This document shows positions 41,084 to 53,855 of a DNA stretch of 64,000 nucleotides, piece after piece. The stretch is taken from positions 125,154,943 to 125,218,942 of the forward strand of contig NC_088791.1 in assembly GCF_011386835.1 (NCBI RefSeq), given 5' to 3'. Position 1 is the stretch's first letter. Every line of letters begins with the position of its first letter. The notes under the pieces are model-generated. The model did not search any database. It saw only the letters and a program-made list of their open reading frames with translations, and was not told the origin of the DNA. This DNA is from Chrysemys picta bellii (Eukaryota; Chordata; Testudines; Emydidae). A program made the position numbers and the translations under genes.

Positions 41084-43013
41084 TAAAAGGCAGGCTCTGC
41101 TCCACTGAGTCTACAGTCTTCCAAACCAGGCAGGAGAGATGGGGGTTTTCCACTTTCTGCTCCTCTTTAGAGAGAGAACATGAATCCTTGCAGGTGCAAG
41201 AACCAAGGGAGTTCATTGATCAGTTATGAAGTATAGATTCTAACATCATTGTGGTCTAGGGATGTAGAGGTGCTGGCAGGATTTGCTTGTTACCTAACCT
41301 TCTGCTAAGTAATTTCCCCCCCGTCTCCAAAGGGGAATTTGTCCCCACCCAGCAAAGCGCTGGTAATAAATTTAGATAAAGTCCCAAGGGCAACATAACC
41401 AAGAATCTGCTGCCCCTCCTGGGCTCAGCTCTGTTCTTTCCCACTCTCTTGCAGAGCGCTGCCTCTCAGGGCTTTTCCCCTTTAGGAGTCTCCCTTCTTC
41501 AAAGGCCAGTTATATAAGCCAGCCTTCCTCCTGCAGCCCTTCCCATACCACCTGGCTGGGAATTACCCTCCTCCAGAGCCAACTGCCCTTCTGCAACTCC
41601 CCTCCCTCAACTGCACTCTGAGTCATTTGCAGGCACTCCCTTACCCCTTCCAAGTTGGGTCTAATAATTAAACAGGGACATCTGCTCCTTAGGTGATCAA
41701 GATCAGCTGGGGAGGAAGGTAGAGCTGATCTGTTGCAGGAGAGGCTGAGCCTGCCTCCCCTTGATGGCACAACCAGCCTCTGACATGGCATTTGCTAACT
41801 CCTAGGTGTTTGACTTTGCAATCTTTATGTTGTTTTAACAAAGTTTTTTAATGTAATTGTATGTGTAAAGTTTCTCCTGCTTTAAAACCGACCCTTGCTT
41901 TTGAATTCACTCGCTGTTGTATCTGCAACAACCATCTGCTGAAGTGGCACTCGGGTGACTTCTCCTCACAGGGGATAGGACAAAATGATGACTAGAGGCT
42001 GGATCACATGATAAAATGCTCTGAGAATTGACAAGCCAAGTCTGTAATTAAATAGCACTTTCATTGACATTAATGTCCTAAGTTTGCTGGCGTATAGCGA
42101 GAATTTTTTAAAAAATTCATTAATATGGTAGAACTGTAGGACTAGGAGATGGAAAAGACCTTGTCAAGTCATCCATTCCATCTCCATGCCAATGTGTGAC
42201 TCTGTTCCCTTCGGCACATTTTACTAGTGCTTTGTCCTCTGCACATCTGCCTGGTACTTGAACACCTGAAGTTATTTTACTAAAATTACCTGTATACATT
42301 GCATAAATGTGTGTGTTTTTTTTTTTTTGTACATGGCTATGTGATGTTAGTGTTTAGTTCTGTTTCCAGGAGCTATTTTACTCTTCCTCTTTTCCCTCCC
42401 ACCCAAATGTCTGGCTCTAGTGCTTAGATCATTAGAATCCAGGAGACCTGGATACTCACAGCCTATTTAAGGTCCGCTGCTGTCCTGATGTGTGAATGTA
42501 GGCATGATACTTCCAGAGACTTTGAATGTAACCATAGGACTGCGAAGGTTCCTTATAACTTGGGAGAGCCTGAACTCCTTTGGAAAGCCGTGTCTTCCTT
42601 TTAGATACAGCCCAGTACTGAGGATGCAGTCAGTGACCAGCAACAACCAGACAATAATAATGTGCTCAAGTAAAAGGAGGATGTTTCTAATTGTGAGCCT
42701 TGCAAACTCCCCCTGAAAACTAAGCTGTCGATGCTATGAATCAGAGCATCAGCAGAGTGTAATACAAATTCATCCTAGGCTACCTCTTGGCGTACACATT
42801 GTCTAGAAATTCTGCTGTTTTGTAGCACCTGTGTAGTCCTGTTCTAAAATGGCTAGCGATGGGCAGCCTCTAAGCACGTACAACAGATCGGGCCCTGCTT
42901 GCAACTTAGGCAGGTGAACATCTATCTCCCCTGGTTTGTGAATCGTGGTGTAGCTTCAGTGCCTAAAGGATGGCAGCATTGCATGTGTTTGGAGGCAGAA
43001 AGTTGGTCATTAA
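41084..43013. other. no gene seen
   Basis: 41100-41800 is C/T-rich with TATA-like 'gttatataagcc' at 41509-41520, and could be part of an old LTR or unique sequence; nothing is conclusive. A poly-T run lies at 42317-42328. Open frames up to 93 codons have no motif. Confidence 0.35.
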
Positions 43014-43504
43014 GGGTATGTCTATACTGCAATTAGACCCCTGTGACTGGCCCATGCCACCTGTCTCAGGCTCGTGGGGCTCAGGGTAAAAGGCTGTTTA
43101 ACTGCAGGGTAGACACTCTGGCTCTAGGACCGGCAAGGTGGAAGGGTCCCAGAGGTCTGGCTGCCTGAATGTCTACACTGCAATCAGGGCCGGCATCAGC
43201 CCAGCAAGCAGGTGCTTGGGGCGGCCAAGGGGAAGGGGCGGCACGTCGGGCTCTTCGGGGGTGGGTCCCTCTCGGAGGGAAGGACCTACCGCCGAATTGC
43301 CGCCGAAGAAGAAAGCGGCGCAGTGGAGCTGCCGCCGATCACGGCTTTTTTTTTTTTTTTTTTTTTTCCCCTGCCGCTTGGGGCAGCAAAAACTCTGGAG
43401 CCAGCCCTGACTGCAGTTAAACAGTCCCTTAGCCTGAGCTCCACAAGCCCAAGTCAGCTGGCACTGGCAAGCCCTGGGTGCCTAATTGCTGTGCAGACGT
43501 ACCC
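43014..43504. mobile_element. Harbinger-type MITE hosting a nested hAT
   Basis: Starts GGGTATGTCTATACTGCA after TAA and ends TGTGCAGACGTACCC. The ends match those of the Harbinger element at 1-1510 and the MITE at 54764. Its interior has 'ggctcgtggggctcagggta' opposite 'cctgagctccacaagccc'. It is interrupted by the hAT element at 43185-43409. Confidence 0.6.
43185..43409. mobile_element. hAT MITE (CAGGGCCGGC family), nested
   Basis: Ends CAGGGCCGGCATCAGCC and GGAGCCAGCCCTG are inverted. Flanks ACTGCAAT (43177-43184) and ACTGCAGT (43410-43417) form an 8-bp duplication with one change. It is G/C-rich with a poly-T run (43346-43367). Being inside the Harbinger-type MITE, it is the younger insertion. 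Confidence 0.75.
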
Positions 43505-43524
43505 TCTGAGAAACTTTTATCCTG

Positions 43525-43660
43525 AAAACTTGGGTGTCTAAACTCACTTAATGCCTACAGGGTTCAGTGGGAGTTTTGTGGATTGCAATGGAGCCTAAAA
43601 CTGGGATTTAGGTACTTGTCTGTGGTTTAGGTGCTGAAGACCTTTGTGGATCTGGGTCTT
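43525..43660. repeat. palindromic MITE-like element
   Basis: 'gggtgtctaaactcacttaa' and 'gggatttaggtacttgtctg' fold around 'ggttcagtgggagttttgtg'. It is diverged. Confidence 0.4.
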
Positions 43661-43664
43661 CGCC

Positions 43665-43990
43665 TCTTTGTGTTTTCAGTTCCCCATTTGTAAATGGGGA
43701 GTAATAATAGTACTTCCCTACCTCACAGGGGTGTTGTGAGGATAAGCACACTAAAGAGTGTAAGTACCATAGCTAAATGGACTAGCTACCTTGATCTAAA
43801 AGTGCTTTATAAACTGTGAGCAATGACGTTCACATTGCACTTGTGAGGTATTTTACAGATGGTTAAAGAGAGGCACAGAGAGATGAAATGACTTAATCAA
43901 GGTCAAAGAGCAAATCACTTGCAAAACTGACTAGGACTTAGAAGTTTTGATTCCTTAGTTCTGTGCCTGAACCACTAAACAATACATCAG
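43665..43990. repeat. pair of ancient MIR/CR1-type fragments, head-to-head
   Basis: 43665-43765 is a reverse core ('cctacctcacaggggtgttg'). 43795-43985 is a forward core ('gtattttacagatggttaaa', 'gaggcacagagagatgaaat'). They are opposite in orientation and adjacent. Confidence 0.5.
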
Positions 43991-44774
43991 GAAGACAAGG
44001 ACATCTGATAAACTACTGCTGTTTAACTAGGTATCTATGAACACTCACATGATTATACTATCTGGATGCTCACAGCATCAATAAAGTTGAAAATTGCTCT
44101 TCAAAACATCCATGCTAAGTAGTAGCTGTAGTAGCAGGCAAATGCTAGGAGTGACTCAAATCTTTGGTTGGTTAATATTAATCATATATTTCTTCTTTTC
44201 TGGGGGCACTGATGTAATAGTGGTTAAAATGCAATTTAAGCTTTTCCCTTATGGGAAACTTCATTGTTGCTATGACTTTAAGCCAACGTTTAGACTATCA
44301 ACACACTTAATTATGGATTATAATCAAGCCTTTTGCTTTTCTGCCACATCAGTGCAATTTTTCCATATCTATACCAATTTTTTTCCAGTGAGGGAATTTA
44401 CACACTTATGCCCGTGCTCTCTGTCATAAAGCAGAAATAATTGCTTTTACTGCAGAGGTGGCAGCTTCATATTTAAACAAAGCGGTATTGTCATTTAATG
44501 AACTAGTCTCATTACTGTGATTTCACCTATCTCTGGACATCTAATATTTGTGAGTAAACTAGTCTTCTCATTTGCAAATATTTTTCATTAGGTTCTCAGA
44601 ATTCTCCTTCCCATCATTTGGCATGGTCACTTTAAATTTCTGCAGGAGAAAATGAAACAGTAGAATAAATGGGAGTGCAAATTTATAGAGACAATGTTAT
44701 ATGATCCTGTTAACTCTCTGCTACTGAGTTAGTGCTATCTTGTATTTTCAACCCATAGATTTGGCATTCCTTTC
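43991..44774. other. no gene or clear repeat seen
   Basis: AT-rich. The 111-codon open frame at 44094-44429 (+) has no motif or codon pattern to support it. Confidence 0.4.
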
Positions 44775-44960
44775 TGGAAGACTCTGTGGCTGAGTGCATA
44801 AGACCTGGGTCTCCTATATTAGAGGCTTGGGTTCTATTCCCAGCTTTCTACAATATGACCTTATTATGCAACTTCTCAATCAACATATTTGTAAAATGGG
44901 AAACGTTTTGTCTGCCTTCTAGGGTTGAGATACAAAGCCTTGCTCAATAGTAAGGGCTTT
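44775..44960 (-). repeat. ancient MIR/CR1-type retroposon
   Basis: 'agacctgggtctcctatatt', 'gggttctattcccagctttc' and 'catatttgtaaaatgggaaa' follow the reverse core order. Confidence 0.5.
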
Positions 44961-46498
44961 AAAGGGTACAGGTGAAACTAGAACTTCTGATGTACTGATT
45001 CCTAGGTCAGTGCAGTTTCCCTAGGCTTTCAGGGTAATTCTTTCCCCTTCTGCCTTCCTATGCAGAACAATGCCCTGGCTTCACATTGCCGCAGAACAGG
45101 CAGTTGGGGTCCGATGAGAATCTGGCAAAACAGAGACACTTAATCTCTGTTGTTGCCATGTGACACTCTTCAATGAGTGGCATTTTCTTTCTAGTATCAG
45201 ATGTCATGAATATGTAATCCAGTTTTCTCTTTAAGAGTATTAGGTAGAGAAACAAACGCTAACCATGTTAGTTAAATAAAGGTGATCTATTGATGCTAAG
45301 AAACATTCAGCTTGGATTCTCTCATAGTAAAAACATATTTTGTTTGCAAAACAGATACTCTGGCTCGGGGTAAAGGTCTGTTCTGATATAAGATGCTCTG
45401 CCCATGTTGCTTTTTACATGAATCTTTTTTCTTACGGAAAAGTTACTAATGCAGCTTTGTCTATTTTTTAAATCATATTTATAATTCATTTGCCTTTTAA
45501 TAATGTTCTTTCCCTCTTCAATTGAGATGCTAAGGTTAGAAAGCATACATTTCAAAAAATTGGTGTTCCTTACCTCCGTTGCTAATAACGCTTTTGATTA
45601 TTATTATTGTGACAGATTGAGAATATGTCTGTGCCAATTGTGAATTCCTTTTTTGCTAGGTGACCCCTGTTTTGTTTCAGGGACTCTGCTCTGTATTGTA
45701 ACCTTCATTTTTGAGTGTCCCCTTGCTAGGGAGTTGCAACCTTCTTTGTGGATTTGATCATCCATGTTGGAATTGAGACTTGAGAACTAGCGGAGAGACT
45801 GTGTTGAGAAGTTCTGGCAGAGCCATCAGTGTTGAATGACTCTTCCCAATGATACAGCAGGGTTTTCTGCTGGCAGGTCTTTGACTTTGAATGTCTGTCT
45901 CTCTGAAAGCCAACCGGGTGTGGGGCATGTGTAAGGAAATACCCCCTCCCGTGCCCCCCCTCCACCCAGCTGCAGGAGATGGACAGAAAAGGTGACAGTC
46001 TGTCTTTTAAAAGTGGAGTGCTTCTCTGAGCATGAGGCCTATCTATTGCCACATGCCAGAAGAACAGGTTGCCAAAGGATGATGATCATACCTGGTAGTT
46101 GCAGGAGGAGTGAGATCAGACTGAGGGGGTGGGTGTTCAGGATTTTGTTGTTGTTCAAAGAGCTGTAACTCGGTAGCGCTAGTGTCTGTGGTTAAGAAAT
46201 TCCTTAGCTATGCCTGTATTCCTTGCTTGCCTGCCACGTTGTTCCTGAAGGGTTTAATCAAGAAACTAGAACTCCTGTAGCCAGGGGAATTCCTGGGGAA
46301 TGTGTCTAAGCAAGGGGCGGGAGAGGGGACTTGGGAGGTCTGAGGCACCTGTTCTGAGATCTGGGTGGCTGGACTGTGAGGTCCCACTGACCAAGAAGGG
46401 CATCAGACATAAGGTCTGCACCTGGGAGACTGCCTGAGAGACCCAGAGCTCTAGAAACCGTGACCAGTCGCTACCTGGACCTAGGGAGCTTACAGGCA
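44961..46498. other. no gene seen
   Basis: 45605-46490 is moderately G/C-rich with 'gtgacagattgagaatatg' at its start and could be an old LTR, but I could not pair its ends. Open frames up to 108 codons are unsupported. Confidence 0.35.
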
Positions 46499-46864
46499 CA
46501 GTTGCCAACTTTCACGCGATAAATAAGCACTGTGACTTTTACAATAAGCCAAAAATCAAGCTAATCTCATTTCAAAACAAGGCCAAAACAAATCCCTAAG
46601 AACCCTAACACTCTGACTAGATCCACCCTCCTCCTCTTCCCCCCCCCCCCCCAGCAGTCTGGGACTGCGCGCTGTGGTGGGCCCGCTGTGCACCCCGACT
46701 CACTTTCCCCCACACCCGCTTGCCCCTGCTTGCCAGGAGCTGATCCAAAAAAAAAAAAAAAAGCTACAAGCCAAAAACTAGCCAGCAAGCAACTCTCAAG
46801 CCAAAAACAAGCCCAATTTCTGCGTTCTCCCCCCCCCCCCCCCCCCGTGGGTTTGGCATGTCTG
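46499..46864. mobile_element. hAT-like MITE (CAGTTGCCAA ends)
   Basis: Ends CAGTTGCCAACTTTC and GGGTTTGGCATGTCTG are imperfect inverted repeats. The flanks share CTTACAGGCA (46489-46498 and 46865-46874), a 10-bp repeat that includes or extends a hAT-type duplication. The interior has repeated 'aagccaaaaa' phrases, poly-C runs (46639-46653, 46830-46846) and a poly-A run (46746-46761). It is non-coding. Confidence 0.6.
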
Positions 46865-46874
46865 CTTACAGGCA

Positions 46875-47230
46875 CACAGGGCCTAGGATTTGAGTTCGTG
46901 TACTACAGACTGCTATCTATCCAGATGAAAGGACAGTGCCAAGCTGTGACAACTGAATTCTTGGCAACATGAATATTGAAGTTTAGTTTATACTAATCTT
47001 TTAGACACAGCATTGCATGATAACCTTTTTGTTTTTATGCTTATTTACTTGTATGTAACTTAAAATGATAAAGCTTTGAATCATACCTGTTGGTGATCCT
47101 GACAGATCTGTAAAACTTCTGGCAAAGTGTAGAAATACAAACTGTATTGAAATTGAGAAGCTTATTAAAAGTCCAGTGTTCTAGATACGGGGAGTGGCGG
47201 GAATCTAACTTACTCTTTTACCATTTATGC
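46875..47230. other. no gene seen
   Basis: About 350 bp of unassigned sequence between two hAT-type elements. Confidence 0.4.
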
Positions 47231-47633
47231 CATAGGTGCCGACTTCCCCTCTTTCCCACCGGTGCTCGACCCTTCCTTTGCCCCCAGCCCCGCCCCCACT
47301 CCACCCCTTCCATGAGGCCCAGCCCCGCCCCAACTCTGCCCCCTCCCTGCCAATATTCCAACTCCTTCCCAAAATCTCCTCTCCAGCCCCACCTCCTCCC
47401 CTGAGCGCGCCACGTTTCCGCTCCTCCCCCATCTCCCAGAGCGTGCTAACGCTACCAAACAGCTGTTTGGCGGTGGCCGGGCGGGAAGCGCTGGGAGGTC
47501 GGTGGAGGAGAAGGGATGCGGCGTGCTCAGGTGGGGAGGAGGAGATGGGGGGGGGGGGGGGGGGAGGGGAGCTTGGCTAATTTTTCCCTGTGGGTGCTCC
47601 AGCCCCGGAGCACCCACGGAGTCGGCGCCTATG
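47231..47633 (-). mobile_element. hAT MITE (CATAGG family), reverse copy
   Basis: Ends CATAGGTGCCGACTTC and GAGTCGGCGCCTATG bound 403 bp. The perfect 8-bp duplication ATTTATGC lies at 47223-47230 and 47634-47641. Compared with the copy at 59574 it is in the opposite orientation. It is G/C-rich with a poly-G run (47546-47562). Long overlapping open frames (130 and 114 codons) are composition artefacts. Confidence 0.8.
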
Positions 47634-47858
47634 ATTTATGCTGCTTATTTACTACATATGTTTCACACCTGGGGCAATGAAACTAAATTGTCTCTTGTTT
47701 AGAGTTGCTGTCTCTTTCTGATTCTCATGCAGAATGCTGCAATGCTTGGGTTCCAAATAAAGCAAGGAATAGTGAAATACAAACCAAACCTTGTGTTTCT
47801 GGATTTTTTTTTTTTTGTTCAAAATTCATGAAACATTTTTACTAACAGGTTTCTGCAA

Positions 47859-47860
<2 letters not shown>

Positions 47861-47944
<84 letters not shown>
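47861..47944. repeat. (AT)n microsatellite
   Basis: An uninterrupted run of about 42 AT units, the longest simple repeat in the window. It accounts for open frames encoding Tyr/Ile runs on both strands. Confidence 0.98.
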
Positions 47945-47947
<3 letters not shown>

Positions 47948-48298
47948 TAAGAGGAGACTTAATCCTGGGCCAGTGCTATATGACAGCATTGCTTTTAAAT
48001 AACACTCTGACAAATGTAAGTCTCGTTCATCCTAGGTACAGCTGGATGGAAAACGGGGGTTTGGAAATCTTAGCAAAAACTATCATCACAGTTTCTTTCC
48101 CCCCCTTTCCATTGAAATGTTTAGGCAGAAATTTTCCCACCAGCTCTAAACTCAGGATCTCTAATTTCTTTATAAACATTAAACAAACCTCAAAGCAGTC
48201 CTGTGGTTTAGAAACCAGGAGGGTCCCTATTACTTGGGGGCGGGGGGAAATCACATGTATCCCAAAAGCTGGTTCTGATTGGTTAACCGAGGACACCC

Positions 48299-48384
48299 TG
48301 GGCCAGATCCTTAGCTGGTGTAAATCAGTGTAGCTCTATTGATTTCAATGAATTGACACCTCTTTACAGCAGCCTGGCCCAGTA
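48299..48384. repeat. palindromic MITE-like element
   Basis: 'tgggccagatccttagctgg' and 'acagcagcctggcccagt' are inverted ends. The centre has 'gatttcaatgaattgacacc'. It belongs to the GGGCCAGAT group. Confidence 0.5.
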
Positions 48385-51300
48385 TTTTGTTCAACTGTGC
48401 ATTAGAACGTAAAAAATATTCAACACTGCACAAATGCATCCTCGCCAAGCTGTCAGTGGAACCGTGCCCATGGTATCCAAGCTGCAGAGCTTTGTGGTTT
48501 GCTGCTCCTGTTCAGTTTGTCCCAGCAGACATGGTCTTTGCATACAGACCTAGTGGAGAAGATGCTTGAGAGAAGGGATCACTGCTCAGACCATGCTGAC
48601 AGGAGAATTATTGTAGTTAATGAAAGCACAAGCCCCCTGTGTTTTTCCTTGACCACAGCTGATGGATAATTAGCAAATCTTCCTGCTGGTCCATCTGTTG
48701 ACTGTGTTTCTTGATAATTTACTTCCAAAACACATCGCTCAAGCATTTTGCACTCCAGCCCTAAAATCAGCAGGAGTGGCAGAGAATATCTCCTCACCTC
48801 CCTTTATAAATTCTCTCTCCTGGGGATGTGAACAGTGCGTGACCATATGAAATCTCTGTGCATTCCCGTGCCTGGGAACAGACACTGTAACAAATTGACA
48901 AGATCCCTTTCTGGTCTCTAGCACGCAGTTGCCACAGGTCTTTGGGCTTCTCCAGTCTGAAGAATCCGTTCCCAGAGGCTTCCTGGAATAAAGGGTGTTT
49001 TAAAATAATATGTTGACTGTCTCTTACCTTCCTAAAGCAGAAACAGGGTGGGGTAGGGGTGGGGTCCCTGCTCACTTTCTGAATCACTTGTTTCCCTAAT
49101 TTTAACTTTATTCCCTCCCTTTCTCTAGTTTGCTGTAGTTGTGCTCACAATCACAGCATGCTCCTTAAAGTTGCTCTCAGTATTCCTTACTATACTTGCT
49201 TGGATGCTGAGTCACCTCTGTACTTCTGTCCTCGAGACCTTGGTTTTCTTGTGTGGTGGAATGGATCGTTTCTACATATGAGGTTCTATATGTGCTGGGA
49301 GTAGACTTGTCAAGGTACTGTCAGAAGTTGTCCAGTTAGCTTAATATGACGGAGCTGTTTCCTCCTAGAGTTAAGATTGTGTTCTGTTTGGCACTTAAAG
49401 CAGCCTGACTGCTTTATAACACAAACACACCATACCTGTCCCAGGTTTTCAGCACATAATCTCTGAATAGGGCTTGAATTTTCTGGGGAGTTTGAAGAAA
49501 AAAAAAACAGTTTAACAAGTTCCAATCAATTAAAGATTGCCCCCCCCCCCCCCAAAAAAAAACCTTATTCACCCAGACCTGAGTAAGCTTGGCTGTCCAG
49601 AACTGTGCAAAATGGACTGTAGGGGGAAAGTTTGGTCTGCTTATGGATGGGGAATTTGGGAAAGAGGGTGCTGGAAGGCTTCCCTATGTGGCGGAGTTTA
49701 TGTTGTGTGTTATTCAGTGATACGGTGGGTGTGCATGTCTGTCTGTCTCTCTAACTGGATGAGTAGAGGGTATGTACCATTAGATGTCTTAACGCAAAAC
49801 TAAGGAAGTGAAAAAGTTACATAGATAACATACCTAACTTAACTCTCACAACATAGTTTGTTTATTGATAAAGATAAAGCTGTCCGTGTCTATGCAGTAC
49901 ATATAACTTGTTCCTCAATCCAAGAACAGTATCCTTGAGTTGAAATATGTTGTGTCCCTTTACTGATCTCTGATACGGGTAAAGGCTCCCAAGTTTAGCT
50001 TCACAATATTGAGAATTTGTATTGGAGAAAGACCAAAACCCTGGATGCAGGTGGCCTCAAACTAAGGGAGCTCAGATTTGATCTGAATGCTGCAGATGGC
50101 CCTTCTCTGTAATGGCCAAACTAAATCCCTGGCACGGGACACGCCCAGTCTTTGTGAAAATTCACATCTGGATCTGTAGTTTGGAATATGCACTCATCTC
50201 TAATTTTAGATTGTTGATCTTGTAGCTTTTAAAAGAACTTGAATTCCAGGTAACTGCATATACTTGAAGGTGACTAATTTTTTTGAACTGACTGTAGAAT
50301 GGATTAGTTCATAAATGAATTTCTTTGTGATTATAAAATTGACATAAAAGGACCCCCTCTAAAATAACCTCCAGATGAGGGTGACGTTCCCTGCTTTAGG
50401 ATAGTCCGCAAGCTGAGTTAATGCAGGCCAGTATTTAGTCTGATGCTGTGAGGTGAGAAGCTACAAGGCGGGGTGTGTGTTTGAATGTGATCCTGAACAA
50501 AGAATCCCTCTGATGCTTACAATACCTGAGTCTTCTCTCTTCTCTATGGTGAGGGACAGTTGATTTCCAAAAAGAGGTTTATGGCTAGACTGAATAACAG
50601 ACTCCAGTGCAGAGAGGGGTTGTGGAAGGGACAAAGCACAGCTTCTGTGGAAGGCCAGCACATTAAGGGCACAGTCTGGACTGTGACAGGATTTTCAAGC
50701 TGTTGCCAATATCCAGAACAATACTAATTAGCTATTCATGACTTCTGTATCTAGGGAGTAAAGAGGTGACTGTATTCTACACTCAGAAGAAGAAATTAGC
50801 TATGCATCCCATGGGCATCACCAGAAAGTTAGCTGAATTTGGAAAGCTAATCCTGTAGTTCTAGTCAAGCTGTGCGAATGCTTTGAGTGTTTTAATAAAT
50901 GTAAATTAAATTAATGTTAAATCACCTCGCATCTCTCTGGCTGTGGAAAAATGTGCAGTAAATATAAATAATCAAACGGGGGAAACAGTAACACTAGAGC
51001 AATTTAGCTGTGGGATCATGTGTATGAATTCCCCCCTCAAACTCTCCTCTTGAAATTGGGAGCATTACAACAGCTCAATTGTACTTGAAGAAAATTAGTT
51101 TAAAAAAAATGCAAGCATTTAATAAATGTAAAATAGCAACATTATCAGGCTTCTCTTTCTGCTTTGTCTCACAACATTCAGGCTCTTAACATTTCGGTAG
51201 CTTGACCATAAAAAGCTTCATAAATTAGTTTTCTAAAAATAACCCAAACAGTACCCTGCATTTTTATCTGGACATACTGGGCCATACATGGGCCCAAACT

Positions 51301-52169
51301 GCTAATGCTGTGAAAAGCAAATATTGTTCCTTCCTGTAATGTTGCATTATTAATAGGGGTTGGGGCTTTTTTTTTAAGTGCAGGAAGTTCTGATGGGTTC
51401 AGCTTTGCAACAAGGGTTTTAATCTCAGCCCCCCAAGCTCTTAGTGCATCATGCAAGTAGACATAAAACAGATGAATTATGAATTGACTGTACTTATGCC
51501 TCCAAAGCCTGGGAGAACAGAAATGGTGGTAGTATTTAACGATATTGATCTTGATTCCCTAGAGCCTGGTGTCTGGGTAGAGGATGCTTTCTGGACACTG
51601 TTGATGATCTATGCTCTATCAAAGGCAGAAAGCTGTTAGCTTTTTATCAGGGCTGGTCCTTGCTTTCAGGTCTCTTTTACAAAGCAGGACAGAAGATGCA
51701 TAAAATGATTCTTCTTTCTCTTTAGTGAAATGGCATCTAGATGCCCTAATAGGAATGACACTCATTTGCTTTGTTGAATGAGGTGCAAAATTTAAGACCA
51801 AACTCGCTAGAGGGAATTTTTCAAAGAAAGTACAGTATTCCTATGTTCTGCTTTTGTTAGGGGAGGGAATTACTGGGGTGTGTAAATGCTATTGCAGCTC
51901 AAGGGCAGCAGTAATTGAGGCAATGGCATTGAAAAACCGCTTCATTGAGGAGATTTATTGTAGGTAGTTCTTGCTCTGAGGTTTAAAGAAAAAAAATTCT
52001 GAAAGGGGAAAAAGCCTGGGATGGAAATTGCTTGAGTCACTGCTCAGGATTGATTTTTTTTTTTTTTTTTTTTTTTTAGTGCAAAGTGGTAAAAGGATAC
52101 ATCCGGTGAAGTATCTATTCACATTACTCAAGGGGAAGGAGTATTGTCTAGAAATTGGAGAACAGAACT
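48385..52169. other. about 3.8 kb without gene or strong repeat
   Basis: Only low-complexity runs stand out: poly-C then poly-A at 49540-49561 and poly-T at 52051-52077. Around 49975-50160, 'gtttagcttcacaatattga' with 'aaaccctggatgcaggtgg' looks like an old dispersed repeat I cannot name. No open frame is convincing. This is the longest stretch with little recognisable transposon content. Confidence 0.4.
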
Positions 52170-52400
52170 GGAAGCTGGTAGTCTTGGTTTGTATTCCTAG
52201 CTCTGCTAATGATTTGCGTGTAATCTTGAATCAAATTGTTTAGGGCCCAGTTTTACAATCAATAGAAACAGGATTGGGCCCTTGACCCGTGTATACTTCT
52301 GTTTTACTATCTGAAAATTACTATCCTTCTTTTCCTCAGAGGGATGTTGTTGAGACCTAATTAACGAATGCTGCCAAAGCACTTTGAAATATTCACATGG
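52170..52400 (-). repeat. ancient MIR/CR1-type retroposon, diverged
   Basis: 'gtcttggtttgtattcctag', 'ctctgctaatgatttgcgtg' and 'cctcagagggatgttgttga' follow the reverse core order. A GGGCCC-bounded insertion (about 52243-52280) may interrupt it. Confidence 0.4.
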
Positions 52401-53654
52401 AAGGAGGTACAGTAGAGGGTTTGACTGGCCTATATGGCTTCATGGAAACTTTTCAGGAGGCCCCAGGATTTGGCAGCTTTGCAACCCCAATCTTGACACT
52501 GGAAGATAAACCACAGGTTTCACTGAACTGTTAATCTGAGTCCTATGCTAGCAAGAGGTTCCTGGCTAACAGAGACACTGGAGAAGAGTGTGGTCAGGAG
52601 GAAAACTAGGGGTGGTCCTTGTTGCTTTTTTAAATGTTGTTTACTATGATATTATACATTACAAAGTGGAATTTCAGCTGGTGGGCCTGATCTGGTTACA
52701 CCAGTGTACATTATTTTTGTTGGCACCCCCTGCTGTTTGCATCCCCCCCCGGCTGCCCTTTTCAATTGAAGTCTGGGAAAGCTCATATCCCTTCTTAAAA
52801 ATAACCCACGTGGCATTCCATGTGGATTTCCCAAATTGTGCCAAATCTGCCAAAAGAATAACTCTCTAGTTAACTTCATGCTCCTTTTGAAAGGAGCTGG
52901 AAATATTCCTTTGGGATTGTCTGGGTACCTGTGAAAGTTACAACTCTTTAGACCGATCATAGAACCTTTCTGAATCATTTCAAAGGACGAGAGACAAAAT
53001 GCAATTATGGGCTCTATTGTCTCTCTAAATCTAGCCTCAGGGGCAGCCTAGGAGCGCACATGCACTTCCCTGTTCTCCCTTTGCTCCTGGTGGGGGAAGT
53101 ATTCTGCTACAAGTCCTGACCTGTGAGTTCTCCCACATTGGTTCCGTGGTGCTGGTTGGGGACAGAGACAAGTTCCTACCTCCTCCCTCTACAGGGGAAA
53201 TATGAGCCATACAGCCCCTGTTTTCCTCCCCATGCCTGCAGTGGAGATTAGGGGAATTTTGTGCAGGGGGTCTGTGGTACAAATATTAATGAATAGACTA
53301 CAAAAGAAGCAAGGAAAATAGATCATGAAATGCACTTTAGTCATGAATTTGGCAAATACAATTCAATCTTAATTATTCAAACGCCCAATTCGGCCACTGT
53401 CATGTGGAGTAAGGTAATCTTGGGTGTAAGTAAGGAATCTAGGACTGAGTTAGTGCTTTGTAGCACCGTGGTACAAATAATGGTCTGGTGGGTACTTGCT
53501 CTTACAATATGTTGTTGTGTGGATACGTGCTATGACACTGGTGTTAAATTGTTACTGAAAAGTGTGAGTGGTAGCCATGTGAATTAGTGTGGGGTGTGCT
53601 AAGTAAAAATGTAGTAGTTATAAAACTGGGTAGCTACAATAGACCACTTTGTGC
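52401..53654. other. no gene or clear repeat seen
   Basis: Unassigned, with short motif-free open frames on both strands (up to 108 codons). Confidence 0.4.
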
Positions 53655-53855
53655 TAACAGTGAATAGAGCACTGGAGTGAGACTCAGAAGACCTGGGTTC
53701 TAACCCCAGTTCTGCTACTAGCCTGCTGGGTGACTTTGGGAAGTAGTCCCCTCTCTGTGCCTCAGTTTCCTTATCTGATGATGGGGAATAATGACACTGA
53801 CCTTCTTTGTAGATCACTGTGAGATTTACTGATGAAATCGCTGTGTAAGACCTAG
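53655..53855 (-). repeat. ancient MIR/CR1-type retroposon, well preserved
   Basis: 'agaagacctgggttctaacc', 'ccagttctgctactagcctg', 'ctctgtgcctcagtttcctt' and 'gatgatggggaataatgaca' give the clearest copy of this core in the window, in reverse. Confidence 0.65.

Noticed and set aside
43138..43541. Three overlapping open frames on +
   Set aside because: They run through the nested hAT and Harbinger MITE ends and a poly-T tract giving a Phe run. None is a gene.
47791..48333. 180-codon open frame with a long Tyr/Ile run
   Set aside because: It reads through the (AT)n microsatellite at 47861-47944, and the opposite strand is open for the same reason.
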